A stretch of DNA of 64,000 nt from the NCBI RefSeq assembly GCF_003555545.1, contig NZ_CP032157.1:5150546-5214545 (forward strand), written 5' to 3'. Numbering within the stretch: the stretch's first letter is position 1; each line of letters begins with the position of its first letter. The position numbers were made by a program, and so were the translations under genes. The notes below the pieces were generated by a model. That model ran no database searches and was not told the DNA's origin. It was given only the letters and a program-made list of their open reading frames with translations. Of the stretch, positions 45,924 through 55,077 are shown piece after piece. This DNA is from Paraflavitalea soli (GTDB lineage: Bacteria; Bacteroidota; Bacteroidia; Chitinophagales; Chitinophagaceae).

Positions 45924-45955
45924 TTTGCACCATCATATACCGATCGGTATATAAA
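45924..45955 (+). promoter_or_regulatory. Candidate promoter of SDR gene
   Basis: TTTG (45924-45927), 20 bp, TATATAAA (45948-45955). The -7 box matches only in TAnn, but spacing and the position of the operator copy the tetR promoter layout. Confidence 0.45.
45935..45952. promoter_or_regulatory. TetR operator, copy 2
   Basis: ATATACCGATCGGTATAT, identical base for base to the copy at 45286-45303. It lies 22 bp after the tetR stop and 32 bp before the SDR start. Confidence 0.8.
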
Positions 45956-45984
45956 CAATATAAACACTATAAAAAAATTAAACA

Positions 45985-46725
45985 ATGAAACTCATCAACA
46001 ACACAGTATTGATCACGGGCGGAACTGCCGGTATCGGGTTGGCAATAGCCAAACAACTTACAGCAAGCGGCAATCATGTTATCATTACCGGCCGGAATAA
46101 AGAGCGCCTGCAAAAGGCGGTGGCCCAATTGAAAAATGTAACGGGCATCGTATCGGATGTAGCCAGTGAACAGGATGTAAACGACCTGGTAACCAGGCTG
46201 CAGAAAGATTTTCCCCAACTCAACATCGTGATCAATAATGCGGGCCGTGCCCATCTTTACTCATTGTCTGAAAATGGTGTGGGTGCTTATGATAAAGCAG
46301 CCGACGAGTTACACACCAATTACCTTTCAGTGATCAGGCTTAACGAGAAGTTACTGTCGCTGCTGCAAAAGCAACCCGAAGCGGCCATCGTCAATGTATC
46401 TTCTATCGTGACCTTTGCCCCCAATCACGTGATCTCTTCTTATAGCGCCAGCAAGGCAGCGCTGCACTCTTATTCCCAGTCATTGCGAATTGCCCTGGCA
46501 AAGACATCGAAAGTAAAAGTATTTGAACTGATGCCTCCACTGGTGGATACTGAATTTTCAGAAGGCATTGGCGGCAGCAAGGGAATACCTCCTTCAGCCG
46601 TGGCGGATGCGCTGGTAAGTGCACTTCAAAAAGATGAATATGAAATTCATGTAGGCGGTACTGCCGATCTCTATAAACTCTTCCTGTCATCCCCTGCCGA
46701 GGCTCTGCAGGTTATGAATGCATAG
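45985..46725 (+). CDS. SDR-family oxidoreductase (DltE-like)
   Basis: 246 residues. Cofactor motif TGGTAGIG at 11-18, NNAGRA near 84-89, catalytic SSYSASKAA (Tyr and Lys in Y-x-x-x-K). The middle PPLVDTEFS is typical of the DltE-like uncharacterised oxidoreductases. Cytoplasmic. It is the target of the upstream TetR repressor: the same operator stands before both genes. TetR-SDR pairs often handle reactive carbonyl or quinone compounds; the substrate here is unknown. A terminator follows. Confidence 0.85.
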   Translation: MKLINNTVLITGGTAGIGLAIAKQLTASGNHVIITGRNKERLQKAVAQLKNVTGIVSDVASEQDVNDLVTRLQKDFPQLNIVINNAGRAHLYSLSENGVGAYDKAADELHTNYLSVIRLNEKLLSLLQKQPEAAIVNVSSIVTFAPNHVISSYSASKAALHSYSQSLRIALAKTSKVKVFELMPPLVDTEFSEGIGGSKGIPPSAVADALVSALQKDEYEIHVGGTADLYKLFLSSPAEALQVMNA

Positions 46726-46751
46726 GAAAAAGAAGCTGACGAAAACGAAGG

Positions 46752-46787
46752 AAGCCGTCTGTTATCAAATCTAACAGGCGGCTTTGT
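46752..46787 (+). terminator. Terminator after SDR gene
   Basis: AAGCCGTCTGTTA (46752-46764) pairs with TAACAGGCGGCTT (46772-46784), 13 bp with one G-T pair and a seven-base loop, followed by TT. Confidence 0.7.
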
Positions 46788-46802
46788 GCTGCAAAAAACG
46801 CC

Positions 46803-46810
46803 TATATTTA
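46803..46810 (+). promoter_or_regulatory. Candidate -7 element before Gfo/Idh/MocA gene
   Basis: TATATTTA, one base from TAnnTTTG, ends 3 bp before the chosen ATG at 46814. A TTTG at 46783 is 16 bp away, shorter than the consensus spacing. Confidence 0.3.
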
Positions 46811-46813
46811 GGT

Positions 46814-47893
46814 ATGCGAACACTCATCCTTTTACTGTTCATAAGCTGCAGTCTTTCCACCTTTGCACAAACATTAAGAGTAGCTGTAGCCGGTATAGCC
46901 CACGGGCATTCTACCTGGATACTTAACTATAAAGACAAAGAGAGCATACAACTGGCAGGCGTGTATGATAAAGATACTGCGCTGGCCAACCGCTATGCCA
47001 AAAAGTATGGTTTCTCGCCTTCCATCATCTATCCGGACCTTGGTAAGATGCTGGATGCCGTAAAGCCGCAGGCAGTACTGGCATTTGGTTCTATCTATAG
47101 TCACCTGGAAGTAGTAGAGGCCTGTGCACCCCGGGGCATACATGTGATGGTAGAGAAACCCCTGGCAGTAAGTGTGGCACATGCCCGCAAGATGGATTCC
47201 CTGGCACGGAAATACCATATCTACCTGCTCACCAATTATGAAACGAGCTGGTATCCTTCGGTAGCGAAAACCTTTCAACTGGCATTGGACAGCAATTATA
47301 CGGGGCAGATCCGCAAGGCAGTTATCCATGACGGACATCAGGGGCCCAAAGAAATAGGCTGCAGTCCGGAGTTCCTGGCCTGGCTTACAGACCCTGTATT
47401 GAATGGCGGTGGCGCGCTGGTTGACTTTGGCTGCTATGGCGCCAACCTGATGACCCACCTTATGAAGGGGCAGCAACCCATAGCAGTAACGGCTGTTACG
47501 CGTCAATACAAACCACTGATCTATCCCAAAGTAGATGATGACGCTACGATCATTGTAGATTATCCGGATGCACAATGCATTATCCAGGCTTCCTGGAACT
47601 GGCCTTATAACCGTAAAGACATGGAAGTATATGGCGAGAGGGGATACATTTTTGCACCCGACAGCAAAACGCTGGTGCTAAGGCAAGGCAATACGGTAAC
47701 CAATCGACGGGTGACTGCAGATGACATTGCGGTATATGAAGACCCTTTTAAATACCTGGCAGCTGTGGTACAGGGAAAAATACAGGTAACACCGGATGGG
47801 CTTTATGCATTGCCCAATAATCTTATAGTGGTAAAAATCCTGGAAGCCGCAAAAGAATCGGCCCGGACAGGAAAGAAAGTTATACTACGGTAA
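46814..47893 (+). CDS. Exported Gfo/Idh/MocA-family oxidoreductase
   Basis: 359 residues. ATG 46814 gives a plain Sec signal (MRTLILLLFISCSLSTFAQ); no twin arginine. The Rossmann domain opens with LRVAVAGIAHGHSTWIL and has VMVEKPLAVS, the family's E-K-P motif; the C-terminal domain carries FGCYGANLMTHLM and GERGYIFAP. The nucleotide-binding start (G-x-A-H-G-H) departs from the usual G-x-G-x-x-G. Members use NAD(P) to oxidise sugars or, tightly bound, to hydrolyse glycosides (GH109 type). A secreted form most likely keeps its cofactor bound. No glycan genes adjoin. Confidence 0.8.
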   Translation: MRTLILLLFISCSLSTFAQTLRVAVAGIAHGHSTWILNYKDKESIQLAGVYDKDTALANRYAKKYGFSPSIIYPDLGKMLDAVKPQAVLAFGSIYSHLEVVEACAPRGIHVMVEKPLAVSVAHARKMDSLARKYHIYLLTNYETSWYPSVAKTFQLALDSNYTGQIRKAVIHDGHQGPKEIGCSPEFLAWLTDPVLNGGGALVDFGCYGANLMTHLMKGQQPIAVTAVTRQYKPLIYPKVDDDATIIVDYPDAQCIIQASWNWPYNRKDMEVYGERGYIFAPDSKTLVLRQGNTVTNRRVTADDIAVYEDPFKYLAAVVQGKIQVTPDGLYALPNNLIVVKILEAAKESARTGKKVILR

Positions 47894-47907
47894 AACGCTC
47901 TGCTTAA

Positions 47908-48912
47908 TCAGATCTTACCGAAGAAGCCCAACATTTCACCATTTGTAAGGGTAACAGTTTCAGTACCACCTACTTTATAGAGGGTGCAATTGAACTGCAT
48001 TTTTACTTTTACGTAATAAGTGCCGGCGAGATCGGTTCCATCATCCACGCTCACTACTTTAAAACTGCTGCCAGCCGGCTGGCCCAAGGTAGGATGGGAT
48101 GAGCTCCAGTTATTCCCTTGCTTGTCGGTCCAGTAAATGACGAAACCATCCCCGTTATCAAAGGGCCTGTCTATAGGAGCAGGAGCCGCAAAAGGCTGTG
48201 TGCCTACTGTGAAAAAAGCTTTGAACTGCGCATCGGTAGCGTTATAATAGCCATGCTTTATTCCTGTTTCAACGCCAAACGTAGTATACCCGGCAGGAAG
48301 GGTAGTTCCTGAATAGTTAATGCCAGCGCCAATAATGACATCATCTACTCCAGCGAGGCTAAAACCAGCTTCATAATCATTGGTAGCGGTTACTGTCTCC
48401 ATATAATTGACACCAGCAATAGTCGCCTTATAATAAGGATCGCCCGGGGCCGGATTACCGCCAACAGGATTTACAACAATTACGAAGTTGCAGGTAACAC
48501 CGCCAATATTCAAGGGGAAAGTTGTATTTTCTGCTGTGGTTGGTGTACCAGTGGCCTGCAAGGTAATGACCTGATTGCCGGTGGCAGCAAAAGTGCCCGA
48601 TCCGCTAAATGACAGGCCATTCACTGTCCCTGTATTGTAACTCCAGGTTCCGGCCTTACTTACATCCACGGTTACTATTACAAAATCAGTGGCCGCTACG
48701 GCGGTACCGACTACAAACGTGCCTGTTGTCATGGCATCAGAACAATTACCCCCGGTAGGCACCAGGGTAAAAACGGAAGTACCGCCAGATCCTGCTCCGC
48801 CACCGTTGCCAGACTCAAATGATTTATCTTTTTGACAACTGATCAGTACAAGCAGGGAAAATAGGGTAACATTAAGCACGAAGAACCTAGGGAAAATGGA
48901 TTTTACTGACAT
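47908..48912 (-). CDS. Surface lipoprotein with Ig-like repeats, unknown function
   Basis: 334 residues with lipobox VLISC (Cys 26), then QKDK and a Gly/Ser linker (30-45). The middle (about 50-150) reads as an Ig-like domain with GTFVVGTAVAATDFVIVTVDV; the rest is a second beta domain with YYKATIAGVNYMETVTATND. No catalytic motif. Convergent with the preceding gene (14 bp gap) and divergent from the ABC ATPase. Family not recognised; probably a surface adhesin or binding protein. Confidence 0.6.
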   Translation of the reverse strand: MSVKSIFPRFFVLNVTLFSLLVLISCQKDKSFESGNGGGAGSGGTSVFTLVPTGGNCSDAMTTGTFVVGTAVAATDFVIVTVDVSKAGTWSYNTGTVNGLSFSGSGTFAATGNQVITLQATGTPTTAENTTFPLNIGGVTCNFVIVVNPVGGNPAPGDPYYKATIAGVNYMETVTATNDYEAGFSLAGVDDVIIGAGINYSGTTLPAGYTTFGVETGIKHGYYNATDAQFKAFFTVGTQPFAAPAPIDRPFDNGDGFVIYWTDKQGNNWSSSHPTLGQPAGSSFKVVSVDDGTDLAGTYYVKVKMQFNCTLYKVGGTETVTLTNGEMLGFFGKI

Positions 48913-48968
48913 ACCTGGGTGGTTTATTAGATAAAAATAGGGATAAAATCGAATTGTTGTCTAATGCT

Positions 48969-48976
48969 TACTTTTG
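48969..48976 (+). promoter_or_regulatory. -7 element upstream of ABC ATPase
   Basis: TACTTTTG is an exact TAnnTTTG match, 30 bp before the ATG at 49007. No TTTG stands at the right -33 distance. Confidence 0.4.
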
Positions 48977-49006
48977 ACGTCCCGGGGTAAATGCCCCTTT
49001 CCCGAC

Positions 49007-49990
49007 ATGCACCTATTAACAGTATCCGGCATTGCTAAAAAAGACGAAAGAGGCTTTGAGCTTAAAAATATCCATTTCAACCAGGAGAAATTGCAAAAGA
49101 TAGCCATTGCCGGAGAAACAGGCTCAGGCAAAAGCACTTTATTGAAGATCATCGCCGGCCTGGTAGAATCGGATGCAGGCGAGGTATTGTTTGAGGGGAA
49201 AAAGATACTAGGCCCTGCTGATAAGCTGATACCCGGGCAACCTGGCATTGTTTATCTGTCGCAGCATTTTGAATTGCCAAATAACTTGCGGGTGGAGCAG
49301 GTACTGGAATATGCCAATCTCTTATCGGATGAAGCAGCTGCCCATTTGTATGAAGTATGCCAGATCAACCACCTGCTTAAAAGAAGGACAAACCAGTTAT
49401 CCGGTGGAGAAAAGCAACGGATTGCCCTGGCCAAATTACTCATCACCTCACCCAGGCTCTTGTTGCTCGATGAGCCTTTTTCCAATACGGATATGGTGCA
49501 TAAGAAGCTGCTCAAATCCATTATCCGGGATATAGGCGCCAGACTAAAGATCACCTGCATCATGATTTCCCATGATCCTCTGGATATACTCTCCTGGGCC
49601 GATCAAATTCTGGTCATGAAAGATGGGCAGGTTATTCAACAGGGGTCGCCCCAACAAATATACCAGCAACCCATCAATGAATACGTTGCCGGCCTTTTTG
49701 GGACGTACAACCTATTGAGCCAATCAGTAACCAAATTATCGGCTGGCACAACTACATCTGTCAAGCATAATAAGAAAGTTTTCCTTCGTCCGGAAGATAT
49801 ATCGCTTTCAACGAAAGCAGGAGAAGGCCTGGAAACTACCGTAAAAGAGATACTTTTCTACGGCAGTTATTATGAGGCTGTTGTACAAGCAGGAAAAAAT
49901 AAAATAACGGTGAGAATACCAAGCCCAACGCTTAGCAAAGGGGATACGGTATATCTCCATTTCCCCGGTGACATTAGCTGGTCTATCTAA
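49007..49990 (+). CDS. ABC transporter ATP-binding protein, no permease nearby
   Basis: 327 residues from ATG 49007 (an earlier TTG at 48974 would sit on the -7 element). Walker A GETGSGKST, Q-loop VYLSQHF, signature LSGGEKQRIALAKLL, Walker B LLLLDEPFS, switch ISHDP. After the ATPase domain (about 1-225) a TOBE-like C-terminal domain (VFLRPEDISLS, VRIPSPTLSKGDTVYLHF) is found, as in importers of the polyamine, iron, sulphate or molybdate type. No permease or binding protein is near, so the partner is encoded elsewhere. Confidence 0.85.
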   Translation: MHLLTVSGIAKKDERGFELKNIHFNQEKLQKIAIAGETGSGKSTLLKIIAGLVESDAGEVLFEGKKILGPADKLIPGQPGIVYLSQHFELPNNLRVEQVLEYANLLSDEAAAHLYEVCQINHLLKRRTNQLSGGEKQRIALAKLLITSPRLLLLDEPFSNTDMVHKKLLKSIIRDIGARLKITCIMISHDPLDILSWADQILVMKDGQVIQQGSPQQIYQQPINEYVAGLFGTYNLLSQSVTKLSAGTTTSVKHNKKVFLRPEDISLSTKAGEGLETTVKEILFYGSYYEAVVQAGKNKITVRIPSPTLSKGDTVYLHFPGDISWSI

Positions 49991-50009
49991 GCAGGTCAGT
50001 TAACTACAG

Positions 50010-50837
50010 CTATTTCTTCCCGTCCTTTTTCTTTATGAGGGCTGCTACTTCATTCAACAGCAAGGGGAATGCACCTTCAGGCATATTGCCATGGCCAAAA
50101 CCATCCAATTCATAGAGCCTGGTATCTTTATTCCCGGCCAACTTCATCATGCGGTTTAAGTAAGCATTTTCTTCATACCTGCCTAACAACTCCATTTCTC
50201 GGTCGCCGGTGATCAGTAACATGGGTGGCGCATCGGCCCTTACATGGTAAAGTGGTGCATATTGATCAATAGTTGGCTGGGTATCTTTAATACCTTGTTC
50301 TTTACGGACTGTGAAGTGGGTGATCGCCTGCCCGCTAAAAGGAATGATGCCCGCAATGCTGTTCGCATCAATATTGTATTTCTTTAAATACTTCTTATCC
50401 AGTGTGATCATCATGTCGAGGTAGCCTCCGGCAGAATGGCCGGATAAAAAGATCAGACCCGTGCTGCCACCATAATGACCAATGTGCTGAAACACCCAGG
50501 CTACGGCTGCCGCTGCATCTTCTATATAAGCAGGCGCCGGGGCTTTCGGCGAGAAGCGGTACTCTACGGATACAATGGCATACCCTTTATCCATTAATGC
50601 TTTGGGTATCGACTTATTGCCACCGGTAAAGCCACCTCCATGAAACCAAACAATGGTAGCATAGTTAGTGGCGCCTTTGGGGTAGTAGATATCCAATGTG
50701 CATTGTGAACCTATATAGGTATCTCTTTTATTGACGGAATCGGCATAGTAACGAATATCCTTTTCTGTAACATAAGCTTGCTGGGCCTGCGCATAGAGGA
50801 TGCCTGTCATCAAAAGGAGGAGGATCAACTTTTTCAT
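50010..50837 (-). CDS. Secreted alpha/beta hydrolase (esterase)
   Basis: 275 residues with signal MKKLILLLLMTGILYAQAQ. Oxyanion motif HGGGF, nucleophile elbow GHSAGG, acid in LITGDREME and catalytic His in GFGHGNM. Resembles the BD-FAE/Abhydrolase_3 esterases, like the enzyme at 3459 but not its close copy. The substrate is unknown. Minus strand, convergent with the ABC ATPase (19 bp gap) and downstream of a cysteine-synthase-like gene. Confidence 0.8.
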   Translation of the reverse strand: MKKLILLLLMTGILYAQAQQAYVTEKDIRYYADSVNKRDTYIGSQCTLDIYYPKGATNYATIVWFHGGGFTGGNKSIPKALMDKGYAIVSVEYRFSPKAPAPAYIEDAAAAVAWVFQHIGHYGGSTGLIFLSGHSAGGYLDMMITLDKKYLKKYNIDANSIAGIIPFSGQAITHFTVRKEQGIKDTQPTIDQYAPLYHVRADAPPMLLITGDREMELLGRYEENAYLNRMMKLAGNKDTRLYELDGFGHGNMPEGAFPLLLNEVAALIKKKDGKK

Positions 50838-50876
50838 AGCCGGAAAGGTAGGAAATACCCATCATTACAACTGTCT

Positions 50877-51788
50877 TTATCGATACAAATTACCATTGAG
50901 GTATTTTAATCCTGAATCAACAATCAGGGTAACGATCTTTTTTCCAGGCCCGATGATCCGGGCCCTTTGGATGGCTGCCCATACATTGGCTCCTGAAGTG
51001 GTGCCGCCGAATATACCTTCCTGTCTGGCCAGTTTCCTGGCAGTATCAATTGCATCCTCGTCTGTTACCTGCATTATTTCATCAGCCAGGTCCAGCCGGC
51101 AGATGGCGGGCACAAACCCGCTTCCGATGCCTTCCAGCCTATGCGATCCTGATATACTGCCACCGGAAAGTGCCCGGACATTGAATGGCTCAATAGCAAT
51201 ACACCGGCAATGAGGTAGGGCTGTTTTGAATACTTCTGCATTACCGGAAAAACTTCCCCCGGTACCCACACCTGTTATAAATTCATCAATCTGATTATCA
51301 AGAGTAGCCATGATCTCTTTCGCCATAGCATGGTAGGCGTTCCTGTTGTCCACGTTATTAAACTGGTTGCACCAGAAGGTGTTGGGTGCCTTGCTTAATT
51401 CCCGGGCCCTTGCGACCATCATATCGATAAGTTTGGCAGTTATTTTACCATCTTCACTGGTAATCAGTTCCAGGTGGGCCCCAAATGCCCGCATGGTCTG
51501 CAGCTTTTCTTCAGAAAAAGCGTTGGACGATACAAAGTGGGCCTGGTATCCTTTGCTGGCACATACCATGGCCAAAGAACCGCCCGTGCTTCCTCCTGTA
51601 TATTCCACCACCCTTCCGCCGGGTTTGAGCTCGCCTCTTTGTTCAGCGCCTTCAATCATTGAAAGGGCCATACGATCTTTCATGCTGCCGGTGGGGTTGG
51701 CACCTTCATATTTAACGTAGATGTCGGCACAGCCTGGTTCAGACAGCCGTTCTAATTTGATCAGGGGCGTATTTCCTATTGCTTTCAT
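50877..51788 (-). CDS. PLP-dependent cysteine synthase family protein
   Basis: 303 residues, fold type II PLP enzyme. GNTPLIKLERL at the start, PLP lysine K37 in NPTGSMKDRM, glycine-rich EYTGGSTGGSLA in place of the TSGNTG loop of CysK, GVGTGGSFSGN, and GIFGGTTSGANVWAA for the phosphate pocket. The changed substrate loop is shared by a subfamily of CBS/cysteine-synthase-like proteins, so O-acetylserine sulfhydrylase activity is not certain. No signal. About 40 bp upstream of the esterase start; a terminator precedes it. Confidence 0.8.
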   Translation of the reverse strand: MKAIGNTPLIKLERLSEPGCADIYVKYEGANPTGSMKDRMALSMIEGAEQRGELKPGGRVVEYTGGSTGGSLAMVCASKGYQAHFVSSNAFSEEKLQTMRAFGAHLELITSEDGKITAKLIDMMVARARELSKAPNTFWCNQFNNVDNRNAYHAMAKEIMATLDNQIDEFITGVGTGGSFSGNAEVFKTALPHCRCIAIEPFNVRALSGGSISGSHRLEGIGSGFVPAICRLDLADEIMQVTDEDAIDTARKLARQEGIFGGTTSGANVWAAIQRARIIGPGKKIVTLIVDSGLKYLNGNLYR

Positions 51789-51817
51789 GGTTAATCTGGT
51801 TTAGCAGTCAATAAAAA

Positions 51818-51844
51818 AGGGTGTATCATATTTTGATACACCCT
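51818..51844 (-). terminator. Terminator after Oar-like receptor
   Basis: AGGGTGTATCA (51818-51828) pairs with TGATACACCCT (51834-51844); on the minus strand a T-run follows. It ends transcription from the receptor at 51865, before the cysteine-synthase-like gene. Confidence 0.8.
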
Positions 51845-51864
51845 ATACTAAAAATACGTATTCT

Positions 51865-54800
51865 TTAGAAACTATATCGGAATCCTATCTGGATCTGGTA
51901 GGGATCGCCGGAAGGCGTTACAACACCTGCGGTGTTTACACCGTAATTAAAGCGCTGATTGGCTTTGTCAAATCCTTTGCTGTTGAACAATGCCTGTGTG
52001 CCGAGTGTCTTGTAAGCTCCTTCCCCTTTTTTGAGGAGGTTGGCCACGTTGAAGATATCGGCAGAAATTTCAATACCATGTTGCTTGTTCTTTGTCAAGG
52101 CTATTTTCTTGCTTACACGAAGATCGAAGATGCCATAGAAACCATTGACACCACCATTCCTTTCAGCGATCTTACCGGAATATTTGGTGATATAATCTTT
52201 AATGCTTTGGCTGGCAGCCGGATTATCCAAAATGGCCTGTAATCCTTTGGCCACATCAGCTGAGGTCCCAGCTCCTTTAATATCAAAAATATAGGCCAGG
52301 TCATTTTGTCCTGCTACGAAATCGGCGTTGCTGTTCACACCAGAAAGCAGGCTGTACCGGGTGCCACCAATTCCTGAATAACGAATGCCTGCACTGATGC
52401 CCCAGAAGGTGGGAGAAGTAGCATAGAATACTATCTTATGACGGAATTGGTTATCAGAATAAGTCATCTTGCTTACACCTCTCGGGTCATCTTTCACCGG
52501 CAGGGATAAAGTAGAGGAGTTGGCCACGTTACCGTTGAAGGAGATATTGTCTTTCGCATCATTCCAGGTATAACTTAAAGAGACTTCACCATCCCTAAAG
52601 TACTGCCAGGATACATCTGCTACTACCGCAAACTGGTTTACCTTTCCATCACTGTTCAGTTCCAATGCCCTTCCCAATTTATTACTGATACGACCCTGCT
52701 GCCAATCACCTGCACCACTGGCGGGCATCGATTCCAATGGAACAAATACACCCCGGTTGTCTTCGGCGGTCAATTTGAAATAAGGTGTTTTAGACATGTT
52801 CCGGTCAACATACAGGTAGTTATTCCTGCCTAGTGTCATGTAACCTGTTACGCCCACTTTCAACTTCTCGGTAATGAAGCGGGTGTAAGAGATATTTGCC
52901 TTGTATACAACAGGAACCTTAACATCCGGTCCATTGGTATTGATGGTAGGTACCTGAAAAGCCGCCAATGTAGGTGTTGAGGCTGGATTATTGCGATAGC
53001 CGATAAAATCGGGCACAGGTATATTCGGGCTTCTCACATCAACCGTACCCAGGTGCTTACCATCGAAGGTGAGGTTGTTGATGACCATATAGTTATTGAG
53101 GTCAGACGCAAATACTCCACCACCTATCCGGACATAATCGGTATGTTTTTCCTCTACATCCCAGGTCAACTGAAAGCGGGGCTGCACAATAAAGGATTGC
53201 AGTTTGTTGTCAGTATGAAGTCCCAGTTCGTCATAGACCAGTTGATTGAAAGGAGAAGTAGGATAATGGGCATAATCCATACGGAGTCCGAGTGTTACCT
53301 CTACACCTTTGGCCAGTTTGGTTTGCAATTGACCGTATAAGCCGATGTTGAAAATATTTGAGGTCACACTTGGATCTTCCATTAAGGGCACTTCCCTGAA
53401 ATAACGGTAGGGCTTATTGGCAAGGAAGTTCTGGATACTGTCGTAATGGAAACGACCATTTACTTCACTACCGTATTTAGAACGGGAATGTGTGTACATG
53501 AAGTCTGCCCCAAAAGTATACCTGATCGCATCGGTATTATAATACAGGTTATTGACCAGTTGGAATACATTGTTCTTAAACCATTCCTGCGCAAAACGGT
53601 GACCGCCTATTTGCACATTGGTAGTACGATTGGCGCCTCCAATATTAGATAACACCCGCTCAACAATAGCTCTTGGAATATTGGCGCCTGGCAAGGCGTC
53701 GCCTGGTTCACTCCTTTGGGAAGTGTACAGATGCTGCACCTTCAGTTCGTTGGTCAATTTTGAATTGATCGATGAACGGAGGGTAGCCAGGAAGCTATTA
53801 TCGAAGTTGAAATCATTACCGGTAGATTCGTATAAATTGATGGCGGTATTATCTACCAGACCCAACTTGTTGACATCGTTGGTAAGGTTGTTACGGATGG
53901 TCAATAAATTCTTCCTGTTGATCTGCCAGTCCAGACGCATGAAGGCGGCATCTGAATTACGCTTTTTATCGAATGATCCATACTGGGGCTGGGTTTTGGA
54001 AACACCATATTTGTCTCTTGCTATTTTCACCACAGAATCAAGCATTACCTTGGTTATATTGAACCTGTTCTCATCCACAGGAGTTTGGATATCGGCGATC
54101 ACCAGGGAGCGCAAATCCTGTTGGTGATCCCAGGCTAAAAAGAAATGCAGCTTGTCTTTAATGATCGGTCCACCCAGTGAAAAACCGTATTGATAGGTAG
54201 AATAGTCGTTGCTTCTTTTGTTGCCCCGGATATCGTATGGGCTGGCGAGCCAATCGGCCCGGCCATAACCAAATACGGAACCAGTGAGGGTATTAGTACC
54301 TGATTTGGTAACTGCACTCACGGTACCACCGCCACTGCGGCCATAGGTTACATCGTATTGATTGGTCACCACTTTAAATTCCCGCACTGCCTCAATGGAT
54401 ATGCTATAGGGAGCGCCGCTCCGGCTGGTAGTGGCTCCTGCTGAAGTGGGGTTCTTGGCATTCATACCATCAATGGTAAAGTTGGTGGAAGAGCCTAGCT
54501 GACCAGAGATATTGCTACCCCTGCTCAAGGGAGAAAGATCCATCAGGCTGGAAAAGTTTCTTCCGTTGATGGGCATCCGGGTCATTAATCTGGAAGAAAC
54601 GGCGGTAGCGGCGCCCAGGTTTTCGATCTTTCCTTTTGTGCGATTGTTGGTAGCAGTAACAGTCACAGCTGTGATTTCTTTGGCGGTATTCTGCAGTGCA
54701 AAATTCACGGTGACCACGTCACCCTGGCTAAGGTTGAATCCCGGCCTTTTTTGCTCTGCAAAGCCTACAAAGGTGACCTGTACATAATAAGGACCTCCTA

Positions 54801-55026
54801 AAGGAAGCTCTTTGAATACATAATCTCCTTTGGCATTGGTAGCTGTGGTAGCTGTAAAACCTGTGGATTCATTTTTCACGATAACACTGGCTTTGGCCAG
54901 TGGATTATTCTCGGTATCGGTAATCTTACCGATGAAAGAGGCTTGGGTAGTTTGAGCGTGGACAGTCCCAGTACCTACAATGAAGCATAGCACTAATGTA
55001 CATACAAATAGTAGTTGTTTTGGCAT
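51865..55026 (-). CDS. Oar-like TonB-dependent receptor
   Basis: 1053 residues. Signal ends near VHAQ (25), carboxypeptidase-regulatory-like domain 30-115, plug with MPINGRNFSSLMDLSPLSRG and TNFTIDGMNAKNP, then a large barrel ending in YQIQIGFRYSF. The N-x-R-N-F motif and the plug sequence are those of the Oar / CarbopepD-TonB group rather than SusC. No SusD partner. In Myxococcus Oar takes part in a contact or secretion system; elsewhere such receptors carry proteins or peptides. The cargo here is unknown. A candidate -7 element and a 51-codon ORF stand upstream. Confidence 0.9.
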   Translation of the reverse strand: MPKQLLFVCTLVLCFIVGTGTVHAQTTQASFIGKITDTENNPLAKASVIVKNESTGFTATTATNAKGDYVFKELPLGGPYYVQVTFVGFAEQKRPGFNLSQGDVVTVNFALQNTAKEITAVTVTATNNRTKGKIENLGAATAVSSRLMTRMPINGRNFSSLMDLSPLSRGSNISGQLGSSTNFTIDGMNAKNPTSAGATTSRSGAPYSISIEAVREFKVVTNQYDVTYGRSGGGTVSAVTKSGTNTLTGSVFGYGRADWLASPYDIRGNKRSNDYSTYQYGFSLGGPIIKDKLHFFLAWDHQQDLRSLVIADIQTPVDENRFNITKVMLDSVVKIARDKYGVSKTQPQYGSFDKKRNSDAAFMRLDWQINRKNLLTIRNNLTNDVNKLGLVDNTAINLYESTGNDFNFDNSFLATLRSSINSKLTNELKVQHLYTSQRSEPGDALPGANIPRAIVERVLSNIGGANRTTNVQIGGHRFAQEWFKNNVFQLVNNLYYNTDAIRYTFGADFMYTHSRSKYGSEVNGRFHYDSIQNFLANKPYRYFREVPLMEDPSVTSNIFNIGLYGQLQTKLAKGVEVTLGLRMDYAHYPTSPFNQLVYDELGLHTDNKLQSFIVQPRFQLTWDVEEKHTDYVRIGGGVFASDLNNYMVINNLTFDGKHLGTVDVRSPNIPVPDFIGYRNNPASTPTLAAFQVPTINTNGPDVKVPVVYKANISYTRFITEKLKVGVTGYMTLGRNNYLYVDRNMSKTPYFKLTAEDNRGVFVPLESMPASGAGDWQQGRISNKLGRALELNSDGKVNQFAVVADVSWQYFRDGEVSLSYTWNDAKDNISFNGNVANSSTLSLPVKDDPRGVSKMTYSDNQFRHKIVFYATSPTFWGISAGIRYSGIGGTRYSLLSGVNSNADFVAGQNDLAYIFDIKGAGTSADVAKGLQAILDNPAASQSIKDYITKYSGKIAERNGGVNGFYGIFDLRVSKKIALTKNKQHGIEISADIFNVANLLKKGEGAYKTLGTQALFNSKGFDKANQRFNYGVNTAGVVTPSGDPYQIQIGFRYSF

Positions 55027-55042
55027 TTTCCCGTATTTGTGA

Positions 55043-55050
55043 CAAAACTA
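55043..55050 (-). promoter_or_regulatory. Candidate -7 element of Oar-like receptor
   Basis: On the minus strand TAGTTTTG, an exact TAnnTTTG, 16 bp before the ATG. No clear TTTG at -33. Confidence 0.4.
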
Positions 55051-55077
55051 CCAGTGAAGTATTTCCTTAATATTAAA

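Noticed and set aside
46874-47575. 233-codon minus-strand frame opposite the Gfo/Idh/MocA gene
   Set aside because: Shadow of a well supported gene.
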